Source of the DNA: Bradyrhizobium sp. SZCCT0153
Lineage (GTDB): Bacteria; Pseudomonadota; Alphaproteobacteria; Rhizobiales; Xanthobacteraceae
Reading direction: 5' to 3'
Length of the DNA: 64,000 nucleotides
Assembly (NCBI RefSeq): GCF_018129995.1
Contig: NZ_JAFCKS010000004.1
Coordinates: 124,001 to 188,000 of the forward strand
Translations under genes and position numbers: made by a program
Shown: piece after piece, positions 25,192 to 33,672 of the stretch
Numbering within the stretch: position 1 is the stretch's first letter
Layout of the letters: each line of letters opens with the position of its first letter
Notes under the pieces: generated by a model
Database searches by the model: none
Told to the model about the DNA's origin: nothing
What the model saw: the letters and a program-made list of their open reading frames with translations, nothing else

Positions 25192-26117
25192 AGCACGATC
25201 TCCGTTCCGTCGGCGGGTATCTGCCAGCCCGCCCGCTCGGCAGACTTGCGCTCGGGCGAGCCAGGCAGCAGCGCCGGGTTCGAGTTATTGATATGCAGAA
25301 ACATCTTCCTGTCGAGTGTGAGGTCGGCGAGCCGCGCGATCGCGCCGTCGTCGCCGGACATCGCGACATGACCCATGCTCTTGCCGGTCTTGTGGCCGAG
25401 CCCGGCCCTGATCATCTCGTCGTCCCGCCAGACCGTGCCGTCGAAGAACACCAGCGCAGCGCCGTCGATCTCGGCCTTGAGTGCGTCGGTCACCTCGGCG
25501 CAGGCGGCGATGAAGTAGAAGCACTTGCCGGTCGACTTGTCGGTGATCTTGAGCCCCAGCGTGTCGCCGTCGCCGCTCTCGCCGCCGGGATGTGCCTTGC
25601 CTTCCAGATACCACGCCGATTTGCCCGGCACCGCGAAAGGCAGCACCTCGAGCCCCGAGCGCGCGCCGTCCGGCAGCCGCGGCTCGAACGGCTCGTTGAT
25701 GGCGATCGGCTGGCGCCTGACGTTCTTCTCGTTCAGCACGTTGAAGATGCTGTTGCTGTTCAGGATCGCCAGCACCTTCTCGTGCGCATAGACCGTGAAG
25801 GGCGAGCCCTCGCGCATCGACAGCAGGCCCGCGACCGCGTCCACTTCGCTGTTGGTCAGGATCACGCCCGCAATCGGCGTATGGCGCAACGCGCCTGCCT
25901 TGGGATGCAGCTGCGGCGTGGCATTCAATTGCTGGCGGAGATCAGGGGAAGCGTTGATCAAAAACCAGTGCTCGCCATCGCCGCTGAAGGCGACCGAGGC
26001 CTGGGTTCGATGAAGCTCTTGGCCGTGGCTGCGCGCCGCCCGGCAGCCCTCGCAACCGCAATTCCATTGCGGAACTCCGCCGCCGGCCCCGGCGCCCAGG
26101 ACGACGACGCGAAGCAT
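25188..26117 (-). CDS. pqqB: PQQ biosynthesis protein PqqB (metallo-beta-lactamase fold)
   Basis: 309 residues. It begins MLRVVVLGAGAGGGVPQWNCGCEGC and has an ILTNSEVDAVAGLLSMREG segment and GHVAMSGDDG, as in PqqB proteins. PqqB hydroxylates the cross-linked Glu-Tyr intermediate. GGAGACGGATC precedes the ATG. It is 117 bases downstream of pqqA, the longest gap in the operon. Confidence 0.95.
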   Translation of the reverse strand: MLRVVVLGAGAGGGVPQWNCGCEGCRAARSHGQELHRTQASVAFSGDGEHWFLINASPDLRQQLNATPQLHPKAGALRHTPIAGVILTNSEVDAVAGLLSMREGSPFTVYAHEKVLAILNSNSIFNVLNEKNVRRQPIAINEPFEPRLPDGARSGLEVLPFAVPGKSAWYLEGKAHPGGESGDGDTLGLKITDKSTGKCFYFIAACAEVTDALKAEIDGAALVFFDGTVWRDDEMIRAGLGHKTGKSMGHVAMSGDDGAIARLADLTLDRKMFLHINNSNPALLPGSPERKSAERAGWQIPADGTEIVL

Positions 26118-26234
26118 GATCCGTCTCCTGGAGGCAATGTCGCGAGGTGGACCTCACGCCGACACAAATCCTGTCTTCCGGACATGCATCGTGACCGAAA
26201 GATCCACCTGCGCAGAACGCAGATCACCAACCGC

Positions 26235-26315
26235 TTACTTGCGGGTGGCGCTCACATACATGTTGATTTCCATGCCACAGGGCACTTCGACGATCTTGGG
26301 GGCTTTCCAGGCCAT
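26235..26315 (-). CDS. pqqA: PQQ precursor peptide PqqA
   Basis: A 26-residue peptide (MAWKAPKIVEVPCGMEINMY, then VSATRK) with the required Glu16 and Tyr20 spaced E-x-x-x-Y, the atoms of which become PQQ. It was found by translating the gap upstream of pqqB. GGAGAG lies six bases before the ATG. Short length and exact family pattern make the call firm. Confidence 0.97.
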   Translation of the reverse strand: MAWKAPKIVEVPCGMEINMYVSATRK

Positions 26316-26564
26316 TTTGGCTCTCCATTTTCGAGATTTCGGACGTATCCGCCCGAGGCTAAGTTACTGCGAGCACAAAAGTTCGCCAGTGAAATTTTCC
26401 CGAGCAGGGCCATATTGCGCCGCGAAAAATGCGCGGGGAACAGTACTTTCTGGTGATGCGGCCCTGCGCCTGGCGCATTCGGTCGTGAACGCTGTCCTGA
26501 TAAAGCAGTTGTGAGTGCAGTGCAGCTTTCAATCCGGTACAGGCGACTTTAGCTGGATCTCGTG

Positions 26565-26822
26565 ATGCCCAAATATTTCTTCAACACCCGCATCGGCGAC
26601 GAATTGATCGTGGATCCCGAGGGAGAGGATCTGCGCAATCCCGATCGCGCCTGGGAGGTCGCCCGCCAGATGATCCTGGAAGTGGTGAAATCGGAGGGCG
26701 CCCAGCCGGCCCTGATGGAGGCGGTGATCGAGGTCACCGACGTCGAAGGCGAGATCGTGCTCGAATTCCCCTTCACCGAGGCGCTCCTGGACATCCCGGA
26801 CCAGTCTGCGACGCGGCATTAA
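26565..26822 (+). CDS. DUF6894-like small protein
   Basis: 85 residues from ATG 26565 (GTG 26562 just before is also possible). It begins MPKYFFNTRIGDELIVDPEGEDLRNPDRAWEVARQMI, the typical pattern of small rhizobial proteins of the DUF6894 type, present in many copies in these genomes. Function is unknown. It lies alone, divergent from pqqA across about 250 bases. Confidence 0.75.
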   Translation: MPKYFFNTRIGDELIVDPEGEDLRNPDRAWEVARQMILEVVKSEGAQPALMEAVIEVTDVEGEIVLEFPFTEALLDIPDQSATRH

Positions 26823-26961
26823 CCACGGCTCTCTCCGCCGTCATTGCAATGACGGCGGTTGCGGCCATAGTCCGCGCATCCCACCCCCTTCGCCGCTGCG
26901 AAATCCGCATGGCTTTGCCGCGTTCCCGGCGCTAAAAGACGGTGGTTACACGGAGTTCGCC

Positions 26962-28362
26962 ATGCAAGATCTCTGGCGCCTGTCGGCCGCCGACCTCGTC
27001 ACCCTCGTCAAAGCCAAAAAAGTCTCCGCCAGGGAGGCGGCCCAGGCCGGGCTCGCCCGGCTCGACGCCGTCAATCCCAGGCTCAACGCCGTGATCGACC
27101 ACCGGCCGGACGACGTGCTCAAGCAGGCCGACGCCGTCGATGCCGCCATCGCGAGGGGCGAGGACCCCGGTGTCCTCGCCGGCGTGCCCGTCACCATCAA
27201 GGCCAATGTCGACCAGGAGGGCTTTGCCACCACCAACGGCCTGAAACTCCAGCGCGACCTGATCGCGCGCGAGGACAATCCCGTGGTCGCCAATTTCCGC
27301 AAAGCGGGCGCCGTTCTGCTGGGGCGCACCAATTGCCCGGCCTTCTCCTATCGCTGGTTCACCACCAATCTGGTCCATGGCGACACCAAGAACCCCCGCG
27401 ATGCCTCGCTGACGCCGGGCGGCTCGTCCGGCGGCGCCGGCTCGGCGGTTGCGGCCGGCATCGGCCATATCGCCCATGGCACCGACATTGCCGGCTCGAT
27501 CCGCTATCCCGCCTATGCCTGCGGCGTGCACGGCCTGCGCCCGACGCTGGGCCGGATTCCCGCCTTCAACCCGGCGCTGCCGGAGCGCCCGATCGGGCCG
27601 CAGATCATGGCGGTGTCGGGTCCGCTGGCGCGTACCGTCAACGACATCAGGATCTCGCTCGCCGCGATGTCGGCCCGCGACGCCCGCGACCCCTGGTTCG
27701 TGCCGGCGCCGCTGGAAGGCCCGGCGCGGCCGAAGCGCGCCGCGCTCTGCCTCAACCCGGACGGCCTTGCGACCACGCCTGAGGTGAAGGCCGCGGTGAT
27801 TGACGCCGGCAAGCGCCTGGAGCGGGCGGGCTGGACCGTCGAGACAATCGAGAACACCCCGCCGATGCGCGAAGCGGTCGAGTGGCAGATCAAGCTCTGG
27901 CTCGGCGACGGCTACGAGGCGCAACTCGAAATGGCCGAGCGCGAGGGCGATCCCGGCGCGCTGGCGTGCCTGCGCGGCAACCGCAGCAGGGTGACGCCGA
28001 TGGACCAGGCGAATTACGCCAAGGCGCTGACCCGAAGAGCCACGCTGACCCGCGACTGGATGGCGTTCTTCGAGACCTACGCGGTACTGTTGACGCCGGT
28101 CTCCGGCGAGCTGCCGTTCCCGGATCACCTCGACCGCAAGGACGACGAATCCTTCAAGCGCGTCTGGGAAGCGCAGCTGCCGCAGATCGCCATTCCCTTC
28201 ATGGGGCTGCCGGGGTTGGTGGTCTCCACCGGCCTCGTCGGCAAGGCGCCGGTCGGCGTGCATATCGTGTCCGGCCGCTACCGCGAGGATCTCTGCCTCC
28301 TCGCCGGCGAAGCGATCGAGGCGGGCGGCGTGCCGCCGTCGCCGATCGATCCCGTGGGCTAG
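26962..28362 (+). CDS. Amidase (amidase signature family)
   Basis: 466 residues. The Ser-cisSer-Lys triad is visible: Lys80 (PVTIKANVD), Ser155 in GGSSGGAG and Ser179 in GTDIAGSIRYPA, with the usual 24-residue spacing between the serines. It hydrolyses a carboxamide; the substrate cannot be read. It lacks GatB/GatC neighbours, so it is not the tRNA amidotransferase subunit. CGGAG precedes the ATG. The next gene (gpx) begins two bases after the stop. Confidence 0.88.
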   Translation: MQDLWRLSAADLVTLVKAKKVSAREAAQAGLARLDAVNPRLNAVIDHRPDDVLKQADAVDAAIARGEDPGVLAGVPVTIKANVDQEGFATTNGLKLQRDLIAREDNPVVANFRKAGAVLLGRTNCPAFSYRWFTTNLVHGDTKNPRDASLTPGGSSGGAGSAVAAGIGHIAHGTDIAGSIRYPAYACGVHGLRPTLGRIPAFNPALPERPIGPQIMAVSGPLARTVNDIRISLAAMSARDARDPWFVPAPLEGPARPKRAALCLNPDGLATTPEVKAAVIDAGKRLERAGWTVETIENTPPMREAVEWQIKLWLGDGYEAQLEMAEREGDPGALACLRGNRSRVTPMDQANYAKALTRRATLTRDWMAFFETYAVLLTPVSGELPFPDHLDRKDDESFKRVWEAQLPQIAIPFMGLPGLVVSTGLVGKAPVGVHIVSGRYREDLCLLAGEAIEAGGVPPSPIDPVG

Positions 28363-28364
28363 CG

Positions 28365-28841
28365 ATGTCCGCGATCTACGACTTCAAGGCCAACTCGCTT
28401 GCCGGCGACGAAGTCGCCATGCGCCGTTTCGAGGGACAGGTGCTGCTGATCGTCAACACCGCGAGCAAATGCGGCTTCACGCCGCAATATCGCGGCCTCG
28501 AGGATCTCTATCGCGACTTGTCGCCGCGCGGCTTCTCCGTGCTCGGCTTCCCCTGCAACCAGTTCGGCGCGCAGGAGCCGGGGCGGGCGAGCGAGATCCA
28601 GGCGTTCTGCTCGGCCAATTACGACGTCACCTTTCCCCTGTTCGAGAAGATCGACGTCAATGGAAGCAACGCGCACCCTTTGTACGAGTACCTGAAACGC
28701 CAGCAATCCGGCCTGCTCGGCGCCGCCATCAAATGGAATTTCACGAAATTCCTGGTGGACCGTGCCGGCAAGGTGATCGCGCGCTACGCGCCGACCGCCC
28801 GGCCCGAAGGATTGCGGCAGCAAATCGAGACCCTGTTATGA
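28365..28841 (+). CDS. gpx: Glutathione peroxidase (Cys type)
   Basis: 158 residues. Catalytic Cys36 lies in NTASKCGFTPQY, with the other conserved blocks GFPCNQFGAQEPG and KWNFTKFLVD. It uses Cys, not selenocysteine, so thioredoxin- or glutathione-dependent hydroperoxide reduction is expected. The start is two bases after the amidase stop, and the stop overlaps the DUF3297 ATG by four bases. The combination suggests co-expression, though a shared pathway is not obvious. Confidence 0.93.
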   Translation: MSAIYDFKANSLAGDEVAMRRFEGQVLLIVNTASKCGFTPQYRGLEDLYRDLSPRGFSVLGFPCNQFGAQEPGRASEIQAFCSANYDVTFPLFEKIDVNGSNAHPLYEYLKRQQSGLLGAAIKWNFTKFLVDRAGKVIARYAPTARPEGLRQQIETLL

Positions 28842-29095
28842 GCGAGACAATCATGAGCGACGAATTTCCCGACCGCCTGTCGGTCGATCCGAACAGCCCC
28901 TATTACAACGCGGACATCCTGGCGCGCGACGTCGGCATTCGCTTCAAGGGCGTCGAGAAGACCAATGTCGAGGAGTACTGCATCAGCGAAGGCTGGGTCC
29001 GCGTCACCGCCGGCAATGCCAAGGACCGCCACGGCAACCCGCTGACCATCAAGGTGCACGGGCCGGTGGAGCCGTATTTCAGGGACAAGAAGTAA
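28838..29095 (+). CDS. DUF3297 family protein
   Basis: 85 residues from ATG 28838 (overlapping the gpx stop); ATG 28853 is a possible alternative. The sequence SDEFPDRLSVDPNSPYYNADILARDVGIRFKG with KVHGPVEPYF at the end is the DUF3297 pattern. It has no known activity, but the family is often adjacent to glutathione peroxidase genes. Confidence 0.85.
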   Translation: MSETIMSDEFPDRLSVDPNSPYYNADILARDVGIRFKGVEKTNVEEYCISEGWVRVTAGNAKDRHGNPLTIKVHGPVEPYFRDKK

Positions 29096-29106
29096 AGTCC
29101 AACCGC

Positions 29107-29194
29107 CGTCATTGCGAGCGAAGCGAAGCAATCCAGAATCTTTCCGCGAGTGACAGTCTGGATTGCTTCGTCGCAAGAGCTCCTCGCAATGACG
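29107..29194. repeat. Bradyrhizobium-type palindromic repeat, copy 2
   Basis: Same unit as 12073-12158: 'cgtcattgcgagcgaagcg' opens, 'aagcaatccag' and 'ctggattgcttcg' face each other, 'cctcgcaatgacg' closes. It sits between DUF3297 and tarD. Confidence 0.88.
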
Positions 29195-29220
29195 AAAATG
29201 ACCATCGAAGGCTGAACCCC

Positions 29221-30390
29221 ATGTCCGTCCGCATCGTCGACGTCCGCGAGATCACAAAACCGATCTCGTCCCCGATCCGCAACGCCTATATCGACTTCAC
29301 CAAGATGACGACGAGCCTGGTGGCCGTCGTCACCGACGTCGTGCGCGACGGCAAGCGGGTCGTCGGCTACGGCTTCAACTCCAACGGCCGTTACGGGCAG
29401 GGCGGCCTGATCCGCGAGCGTTTCGCCTCGCGCATCCTGGAGGCCGATCCGAAGTCGCTGCTGAACGCGTCCGGCGACAATCTCGACCCCGACAGGGTCT
29501 GGGGCGCGATGATGACCAACGAGAAGCCGGGCGGCCATGGCGAGCGCTCGGTCGCGGTCGGCACCATCGACATGGCGGTGTGGGACGCGGTGGCGAAGAT
29601 CGCCGGCAAGCCGCTGTTCCGCCTGCTCGCGGAGCGTCACGGCGTCAAAGCCAATCCGCGCGTGTTCGTCTACGCCGCCGGCGGCTATTACTATCCCGGC
29701 AAGGATCTCTCGATGCTGCGCGGCGAGATGCGCGGCTATCTCGACCGCGGCTACAACGTCGTCAAGATGAAGATCGGCGGCGCGCCGATCGAGGACGACC
29801 GCACCCGCATCGAGGCGGTGCTGAAGGAGATCGGCAAGGACGCGCAACTCGCCGTCGACGCCAACGGCCGCTTCAATCTCGAAACCGGGATCGCCTACGC
29901 CAAGATGCTGCGCGACTATCCGTTGTTCTGGTACGAGGAAGTCGGCGACCCCCTCGACTACGCGCTGCAGGCCGCGCTCGCCGAATTCTATCCGGGCCCG
30001 ATGGCAACTGGCGAAAACCTGTTCAGCCACCAGGACGCCCGCAATCTGATCCGCTACGGCGGCATGCGCCCCGACCGCGACTGGCTGCAGTTCGACTGCG
30101 CGCTGTCCTACGGCCTGTGCGAATACCAGCGCACGCTGGAGGTGCTGAAGACCCATGGCTGGTCGCCCAGCCGCTGCATCCCGCACGGCGGCCACCAGAT
30201 GTCGCTCAACATCGCAGCAGGCCTTGGCTTGGGCGGCAACGAAAGCTATCCCGACCTGTTTCAGCCCTATGGCGGCTTCCCCGACGGCGTCCGCGTCGAG
30301 AACGGCCACATCACCATGCCGGAGCTTTCAGGGATCGGCTTCGAAGGCAAGTCCGATCTCTACAAGGAGATGAAGGCGCTGGCGGAGTAA
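29221..30390 (+). CDS. tarD: D-tartrate dehydratase
   Basis: 389 residues of the enolase superfamily, mandelate racemase subgroup. Every catalytic position of the B. japonicum D-tartrate dehydratase is present at the published number: Lys182 and Lys184 (VKMKIGG), metal ligands Asp213, Glu239 and Glu265, and His322 (IPHGGHQ). It dehydrates D-tartrate to oxaloacetate with Mg2+. AAGG lies upstream of the ATG. It is a stand-alone gene bounded by two palindromic repeats. The near-identity, recalled from memory, is the best taxonomic pointer in the window. Confidence 0.95.
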   Translation: MSVRIVDVREITKPISSPIRNAYIDFTKMTTSLVAVVTDVVRDGKRVVGYGFNSNGRYGQGGLIRERFASRILEADPKSLLNASGDNLDPDRVWGAMMTNEKPGGHGERSVAVGTIDMAVWDAVAKIAGKPLFRLLAERHGVKANPRVFVYAAGGYYYPGKDLSMLRGEMRGYLDRGYNVVKMKIGGAPIEDDRTRIEAVLKEIGKDAQLAVDANGRFNLETGIAYAKMLRDYPLFWYEEVGDPLDYALQAALAEFYPGPMATGENLFSHQDARNLIRYGGMRPDRDWLQFDCALSYGLCEYQRTLEVLKTHGWSPSRCIPHGGHQMSLNIAAGLGLGGNESYPDLFQPYGGFPDGVRVENGHITMPELSGIGFEGKSDLYKEMKALAE

Positions 30391-30420
30391 CGTTGGGGGC
30401 GACGGCCGCGCCACATTCTC

Positions 30421-30507
30421 CGTCATTGCGAGCGTAGCGAAGCAATCCAGATTCTCTCCGCGGCGGAAGTCTGGATTGCTTCGTCGCAAGGGCTCCTCGC
30501 AATGACG
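30421..30507. repeat. Bradyrhizobium-type palindromic repeat, copy 3
   Basis: Opens 'cgtcattgcgagcgtagcg', closes 'cctcgcaatgacg'. It begins 31 bases after the tarD stop and ends 103 bases before the GIY-YIG gene. Confidence 0.88.
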
Positions 30508-30609
30508 TGCAATGAGAGTCCGCATATTTTTATCGCGCCGATCGCGGCCGTTGCTCACAATCATCTCTTGGTTGTGATAGTCTTGAAGCTCTCTCAAATG
30601 AGGGTGATC

Positions 30610-30897
30610 ATGAAGCAGCCTTGCGTGTACATGTTCGCCAATCGCCGCAATGGGACGATCTACACGGGCGTTACCTCCAATCCGCCGCGCCGCGCGTTCG
30701 AGCATCGCGAGGGTCTCGTGAAAGGCTTCTCCTCGAAGTACGGCTGCAAGCTCCTCGTCTGGTACGAGCTAAATGCCACCATGACCGACGCGATTACGCG
30801 CGAGAAGCAGATCAAGGCTGGCAGCCGGGCAAAGAAGCTTGCTCTGATAGAGAGCATCAATCCGGATTGGACGGATTTGTACGAGACGCTGATCTGA
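30610..30897 (+). CDS. GIY-YIG endonuclease domain protein
   Basis: 95 residues, essentially only a GIY-YIG domain. CVYMFANRRNGTIYTGVT corresponds to the GIY and YIG strands, followed by the catalytic Arg region (PPRRAFEHREG) and the Glu in ITREKQIKAGSRAKK. ATG 30610 is chosen for GAGGGTG just upstream; ATG 30598 is in frame. Small stand-alone versions are abundant in rhizobia with no proven role. It is flanked on both sides by palindromic repeats (30421, 30927, 31086). Confidence 0.85.
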   Translation: MKQPCVYMFANRRNGTIYTGVTSNPPRRAFEHREGLVKGFSSKYGCKLLVWYELNATMTDAITREKQIKAGSRAKKLALIESINPDWTDLYETLI

Positions 30898-30926
30898 CCT
30901 CGAGCCCGGGTGCCCGCCACATTCTC

Positions 30927-31013
30927 CGTCATTGCGAGCGAAGCGAAGCAATCCAGAGTCTTTCCGCGGCGACAGTCTGGATTGCTTCGTCGCAAGTGCT
31001 CCTCGCAATGACG
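30927..31013. repeat. Bradyrhizobium-type palindromic repeat, copy 4
   Basis: Opens 'cgtcattgcgagcgaagcg', closes 'cctcgcaatgacg'. It lies 29 bases after the GIY-YIG stop and 72 bases before copy 5 in the same orientation. Confidence 0.88.
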
Positions 31014-31085
31014 ACGGAGCGGGCGATATTGCTTGTGGGCGCCTGGGCCTGCGGCGGACAGCGGCCGGGATCGCGCGAGGGCACT

Positions 31086-31172
31086 CGTCATTGCGAGCGA
31101 AGCGAAGCAATCCAGAATCTTTCCGCGAAGCCAGTCTGGATTGCTTCGTCGCAAGTGCTCCTCGCAATGACG
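31086..31172. repeat. Bradyrhizobium-type palindromic repeat, copy 5
   Basis: A tandem neighbour of copy 4. It ends 15 bases from the malonyl-CoA decarboxylase stop, where it may also act as a processing or termination structure. Confidence 0.88.
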
Positions 31173-31187
31173 GTGTGGAGCGAGCGT

Positions 31188-32540
31188 CTACGACAGCCTC
31201 ATATCCAGCAGCCGCCTGCCTTCGCCCTTCAGCAGCTTCTTCACCGCGCTCGACGCCACGACCTCGCCGTCATTGGCGTACGCTTCGTGGTTCTTCTCGA
31301 TGTCGTCGAGGCGGTAGAGATAGTTGACCATGACGCCGGCGGATTCCCGCAGGCCCTTCGGCGAGAGGTCGCCGAGCCAGTTGATGCGTTCGAGCCGCGC
31401 GCCGTTGCCGAGATGGAAGCGGGCGACGGAGTCGATCAGCTTGCCCTTCGGCGTGCGCGCCTTGAGGAAGTAGTGCGCCGCGAGCGGCTCGATCACGGCG
31501 CGGAGCAGCGCGGTCGTCTCGGGGTTCTCGAACCATTTGGGATCGTCGAGGCGCTTGAGCACCTCGCGGTCCTCGTCCGACAGCGGCATGTCCTTGTCCT
31601 GCTTCACCCATGACATGAAGCCCGGCACCGGCGACAGCGTCACGAAAGTGTCGAGCTTCGGCGTTTCGCGGCGCAGCTCCTCGACCACCTGCTTGATCAG
31701 GAAGCTGCCGAAGGAGATGCCGCCGAGGCCGCGCTGGGTGTTGGAGATCGAATAGAACACCGCGGTGCGCGCCTTCTCTATGGGAAGGTACTGGCGATCG
31801 ACGGCAAGCAGCGGCGCGATTGCGCCCGGGATCGTCTCGGTCAGCGCCACCTCGACGAAGATCAGGGGCTCGTCGACCATCGCGGGATGGAAGAAGGCGT
31901 AGCAGCGGCGGTCGACCGGATCGAGGCGGCGGCGCAGATCGTCCCAGTCGCTGATCTCGTGCACGGCTTCATAGCGGATGATCTTTTCGAGGATGTTGGC
32001 CGGGGTCGACCAGTCGATCCTGCGCAGCACGAGAAACCCCCTGTTGAACCACGAAGAGAGAAGATGCGAGACGTCGCGATCGAGCGCGGCGAGATCGGTG
32101 TGCCCGTTCATCATGCCGAGCAGGTCGGCGCGCATGTTGACGAGGTCGCCGGTGCCGCCCGGCGCGCGGTTGAGGCGGCGGATCAGCTCCTGCCGGCGCG
32201 GCTCCGAGGCGAAGTGCAGGAAGCTCGCGTCCTCGTCACTGGGCTTGGTACGCCATGCCTCGATCGCCTTCGACAGACGCTCCCGATCCGGGCCGAAATC
32301 GCGCACCAGGGCGTCGAAGAAGGCACGGCGTCCCGTCGCATCCAACTCCTGGTAGATGTCGAGCACCTCACGCGCCATGGCGGTGCCCGAAGCTTCGCCC
32401 CGGCCCGACAGCAGCGCGCCGCACAGCTCGATCAGCCCGTCGGCATCCTGTTTGGTGTCCTGGCCGTCACCGCGGCGAAGCAGCGTGCGGCCGCGCTCGG
32501 AAATCGTTGCGAGCAGGTCGGAGAAGAAGGCGTTGGCCAT
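31188..32540 (-). CDS. Malonyl-CoA decarboxylase
   Basis: 450 residues. It matches bacterial malonyl-CoA decarboxylases in length and in segments such as FLVLRRIDWSTPANILEKIIRYEAVH, YAFFHPAMVDEPLIFVEVAL, STQRGLGG-type (SNTQRGLGGISFG) and TLSPVPGF with HLGNGARLERINW near the end. It converts malonyl-CoA to acetyl-CoA and CO2, useful for growth on malonate or for limiting malonyl-CoA. The rhizobial matB (synthetase) and matC (carrier) partners are not adjacent, so a malonate operon is not present here. Confidence 0.93.
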   Translation of the reverse strand: MANAFFSDLLATISERGRTLLRRGDGQDTKQDADGLIELCGALLSGRGEASGTAMAREVLDIYQELDATGRRAFFDALVRDFGPDRERLSKAIEAWRTKPSDEDASFLHFASEPRRQELIRRLNRAPGGTGDLVNMRADLLGMMNGHTDLAALDRDVSHLLSSWFNRGFLVLRRIDWSTPANILEKIIRYEAVHEISDWDDLRRRLDPVDRRCYAFFHPAMVDEPLIFVEVALTETIPGAIAPLLAVDRQYLPIEKARTAVFYSISNTQRGLGGISFGSFLIKQVVEELRRETPKLDTFVTLSPVPGFMSWVKQDKDMPLSDEDREVLKRLDDPKWFENPETTALLRAVIEPLAAHYFLKARTPKGKLIDSVARFHLGNGARLERINWLGDLSPKGLRESAGVMVNYLYRLDDIEKNHEAYANDGEVVASSAVKKLLKGEGRRLLDMRLS

Positions 32541-32720
32541 CTGGGCTTTCGAATCCGGTTTGTGCGATGCGGTAAGCTTACACGGGATTTAGGCGGAAGC
32601 CGATCACAATCAAGCGGAGGAATTTGGCAACTTTAGCTGGGCCGTGCGTTTCGAGAATGCTGTCATGCCCAATCTTGACCGGTTCACCCATTTGGAGAAC
32701 AAGGCGGCTGCCTCACCCGC

Positions 32721-32800
32721 CGTCATTGCGAGCGTAGCGAAGCAATCCAGGGTCTTTCCGCGGCAAAAGTCTGGATTGCTTCGCTACGCTCGCAATGACG
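32721..32800. repeat. Bradyrhizobium-type palindromic repeat, copy 6
   Basis: Opens 'cgtcattgcgagcgtagcg', closes 'cgctcgcaatgacg'. It is slightly shorter than the other copies because the right arm is the plain mirror of the left. It lies 12 bases downstream of the AraC-type gene's stop. Confidence 0.88.
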
Positions 32801-32812
32801 GAGGTTGGGGAC

Positions 32813-33613
32813 CTACCCCTTCCGCGCAAACTCCTTCGGCGTCCGCCCCGTCACCTGGCGGAACGCTGCCGAAAAGGCCGGCACGCTGGCATAACCGAGC
32901 TGGGTCGCGAGCTGCTTCACCGATACACCGGCATCCGTCGACAGCCGGTGGATCGCCGCCGCGATGCGGGCGCGCTGGCACCAGCTCTTGAAGCTCAGCT
33001 GCGTCTGCGTCGAGAACAGCCGCGACAGCGTGCGGGCGGAGGTTCCGACCTCGCGCGCCAGCGTGTCGATGTCGTGCAGGCCGGTGGGATCGTCGAGCAC
33101 GATCATCGCCGCGCGCCGGCAGCGCGGCTCGTGCGGCAGCGGCACGAAGGTCGCGGAATCCTCGGCCTGATGCAGTTCCAGCATCACCAGGCGCACCAGC
33201 AATTCGGTGCGTTCTTCCGTATTGCGCGCGTCGAACAGCGCCAGGATCGCCTGGTTCAGCAGCGGCGACACCCGCACCACGAACTCCTTCGTGAGTCCCT
33301 CATGGCGCTTCTGGCGCTTCAGCCAGGGCAGGTCGAAATACAGCGTGCGCATCTCGATGTCGGCGAGCAGATCGATGGCGTGCTGGAGCCCGGCCGGCAC
33401 CCACACCGCGCGGTCCGGCGGCACCAGCCAGCGGCCCCCGGGCGTCGTCACCTGCATCGTGCCCTTGGCGGCATAGATCAGCTGTGCCTCGCGGTGCATG
33501 TGCGGATCGATCCGCATGCCCTTGGGATAGTCGCGGGCGACCAGATGCACGCCCGCCGGCGAGCGGTGGTTGCTCCGGACCTCCCGGAGGATTGGCGTTT
33601 CGACGACAGTCAT
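32813..33613 (-). CDS. AraC-family regulator with N-terminal cupin
   Basis: 266 residues from ATG 33613 (GGGA at good spacing); ATG 33622 is an alternative. The N-terminal cupin (DPHMHREAQLIYAAKGTM, PPDRAVWVPAGLQHAI) probably senses a small ligand. The C-terminal AraC domain has two helix-turn-helix units (DTLAREVGTSARTLSRLF and VKQLATQLGYASVPAFSAAF, then FRQVTGRTPKEF). It is divergent from an MFS transporter 59 bases away, so it most likely controls that gene and itself. Confidence 0.9.
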   Translation of the reverse strand: MTVVETPILREVRSNHRSPAGVHLVARDYPKGMRIDPHMHREAQLIYAAKGTMQVTTPGGRWLVPPDRAVWVPAGLQHAIDLLADIEMRTLYFDLPWLKRQKRHEGLTKEFVVRVSPLLNQAILALFDARNTEERTELLVRLVMLELHQAEDSATFVPLPHEPRCRRAAMIVLDDPTGLHDIDTLAREVGTSARTLSRLFSTQTQLSFKSWCQRARIAAAIHRLSTDAGVSVKQLATQLGYASVPAFSAAFRQVTGRTPKEFARKG

Positions 33614-33672
33614 TGGCAGCATCCCGTCATGGGGTGGACATATAACTCATTTCGGAGCAGGAGAGGATTCGC

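Noticed and set aside
26449..26475. GGAAC near 26443 as an EcfG promoter before the DUF6894 gene
   Set aside because: No GTT at 16-18 bases downstream (the sequence there is CGGCC).
30927..31172. Tandem repeats as a CRISPR array
   Set aside because: Only two units, each a long palindrome of about 87 bases with a 72-base gap, and no cas genes. They belong to the dispersed repeat family.
30621..31613. 330-residue ORF through repeats 4 and 5 (CERSEAIQ-type segments)
   Set aside because: The repeated SEAIQ peptides come only from translation of the palindromic repeats.
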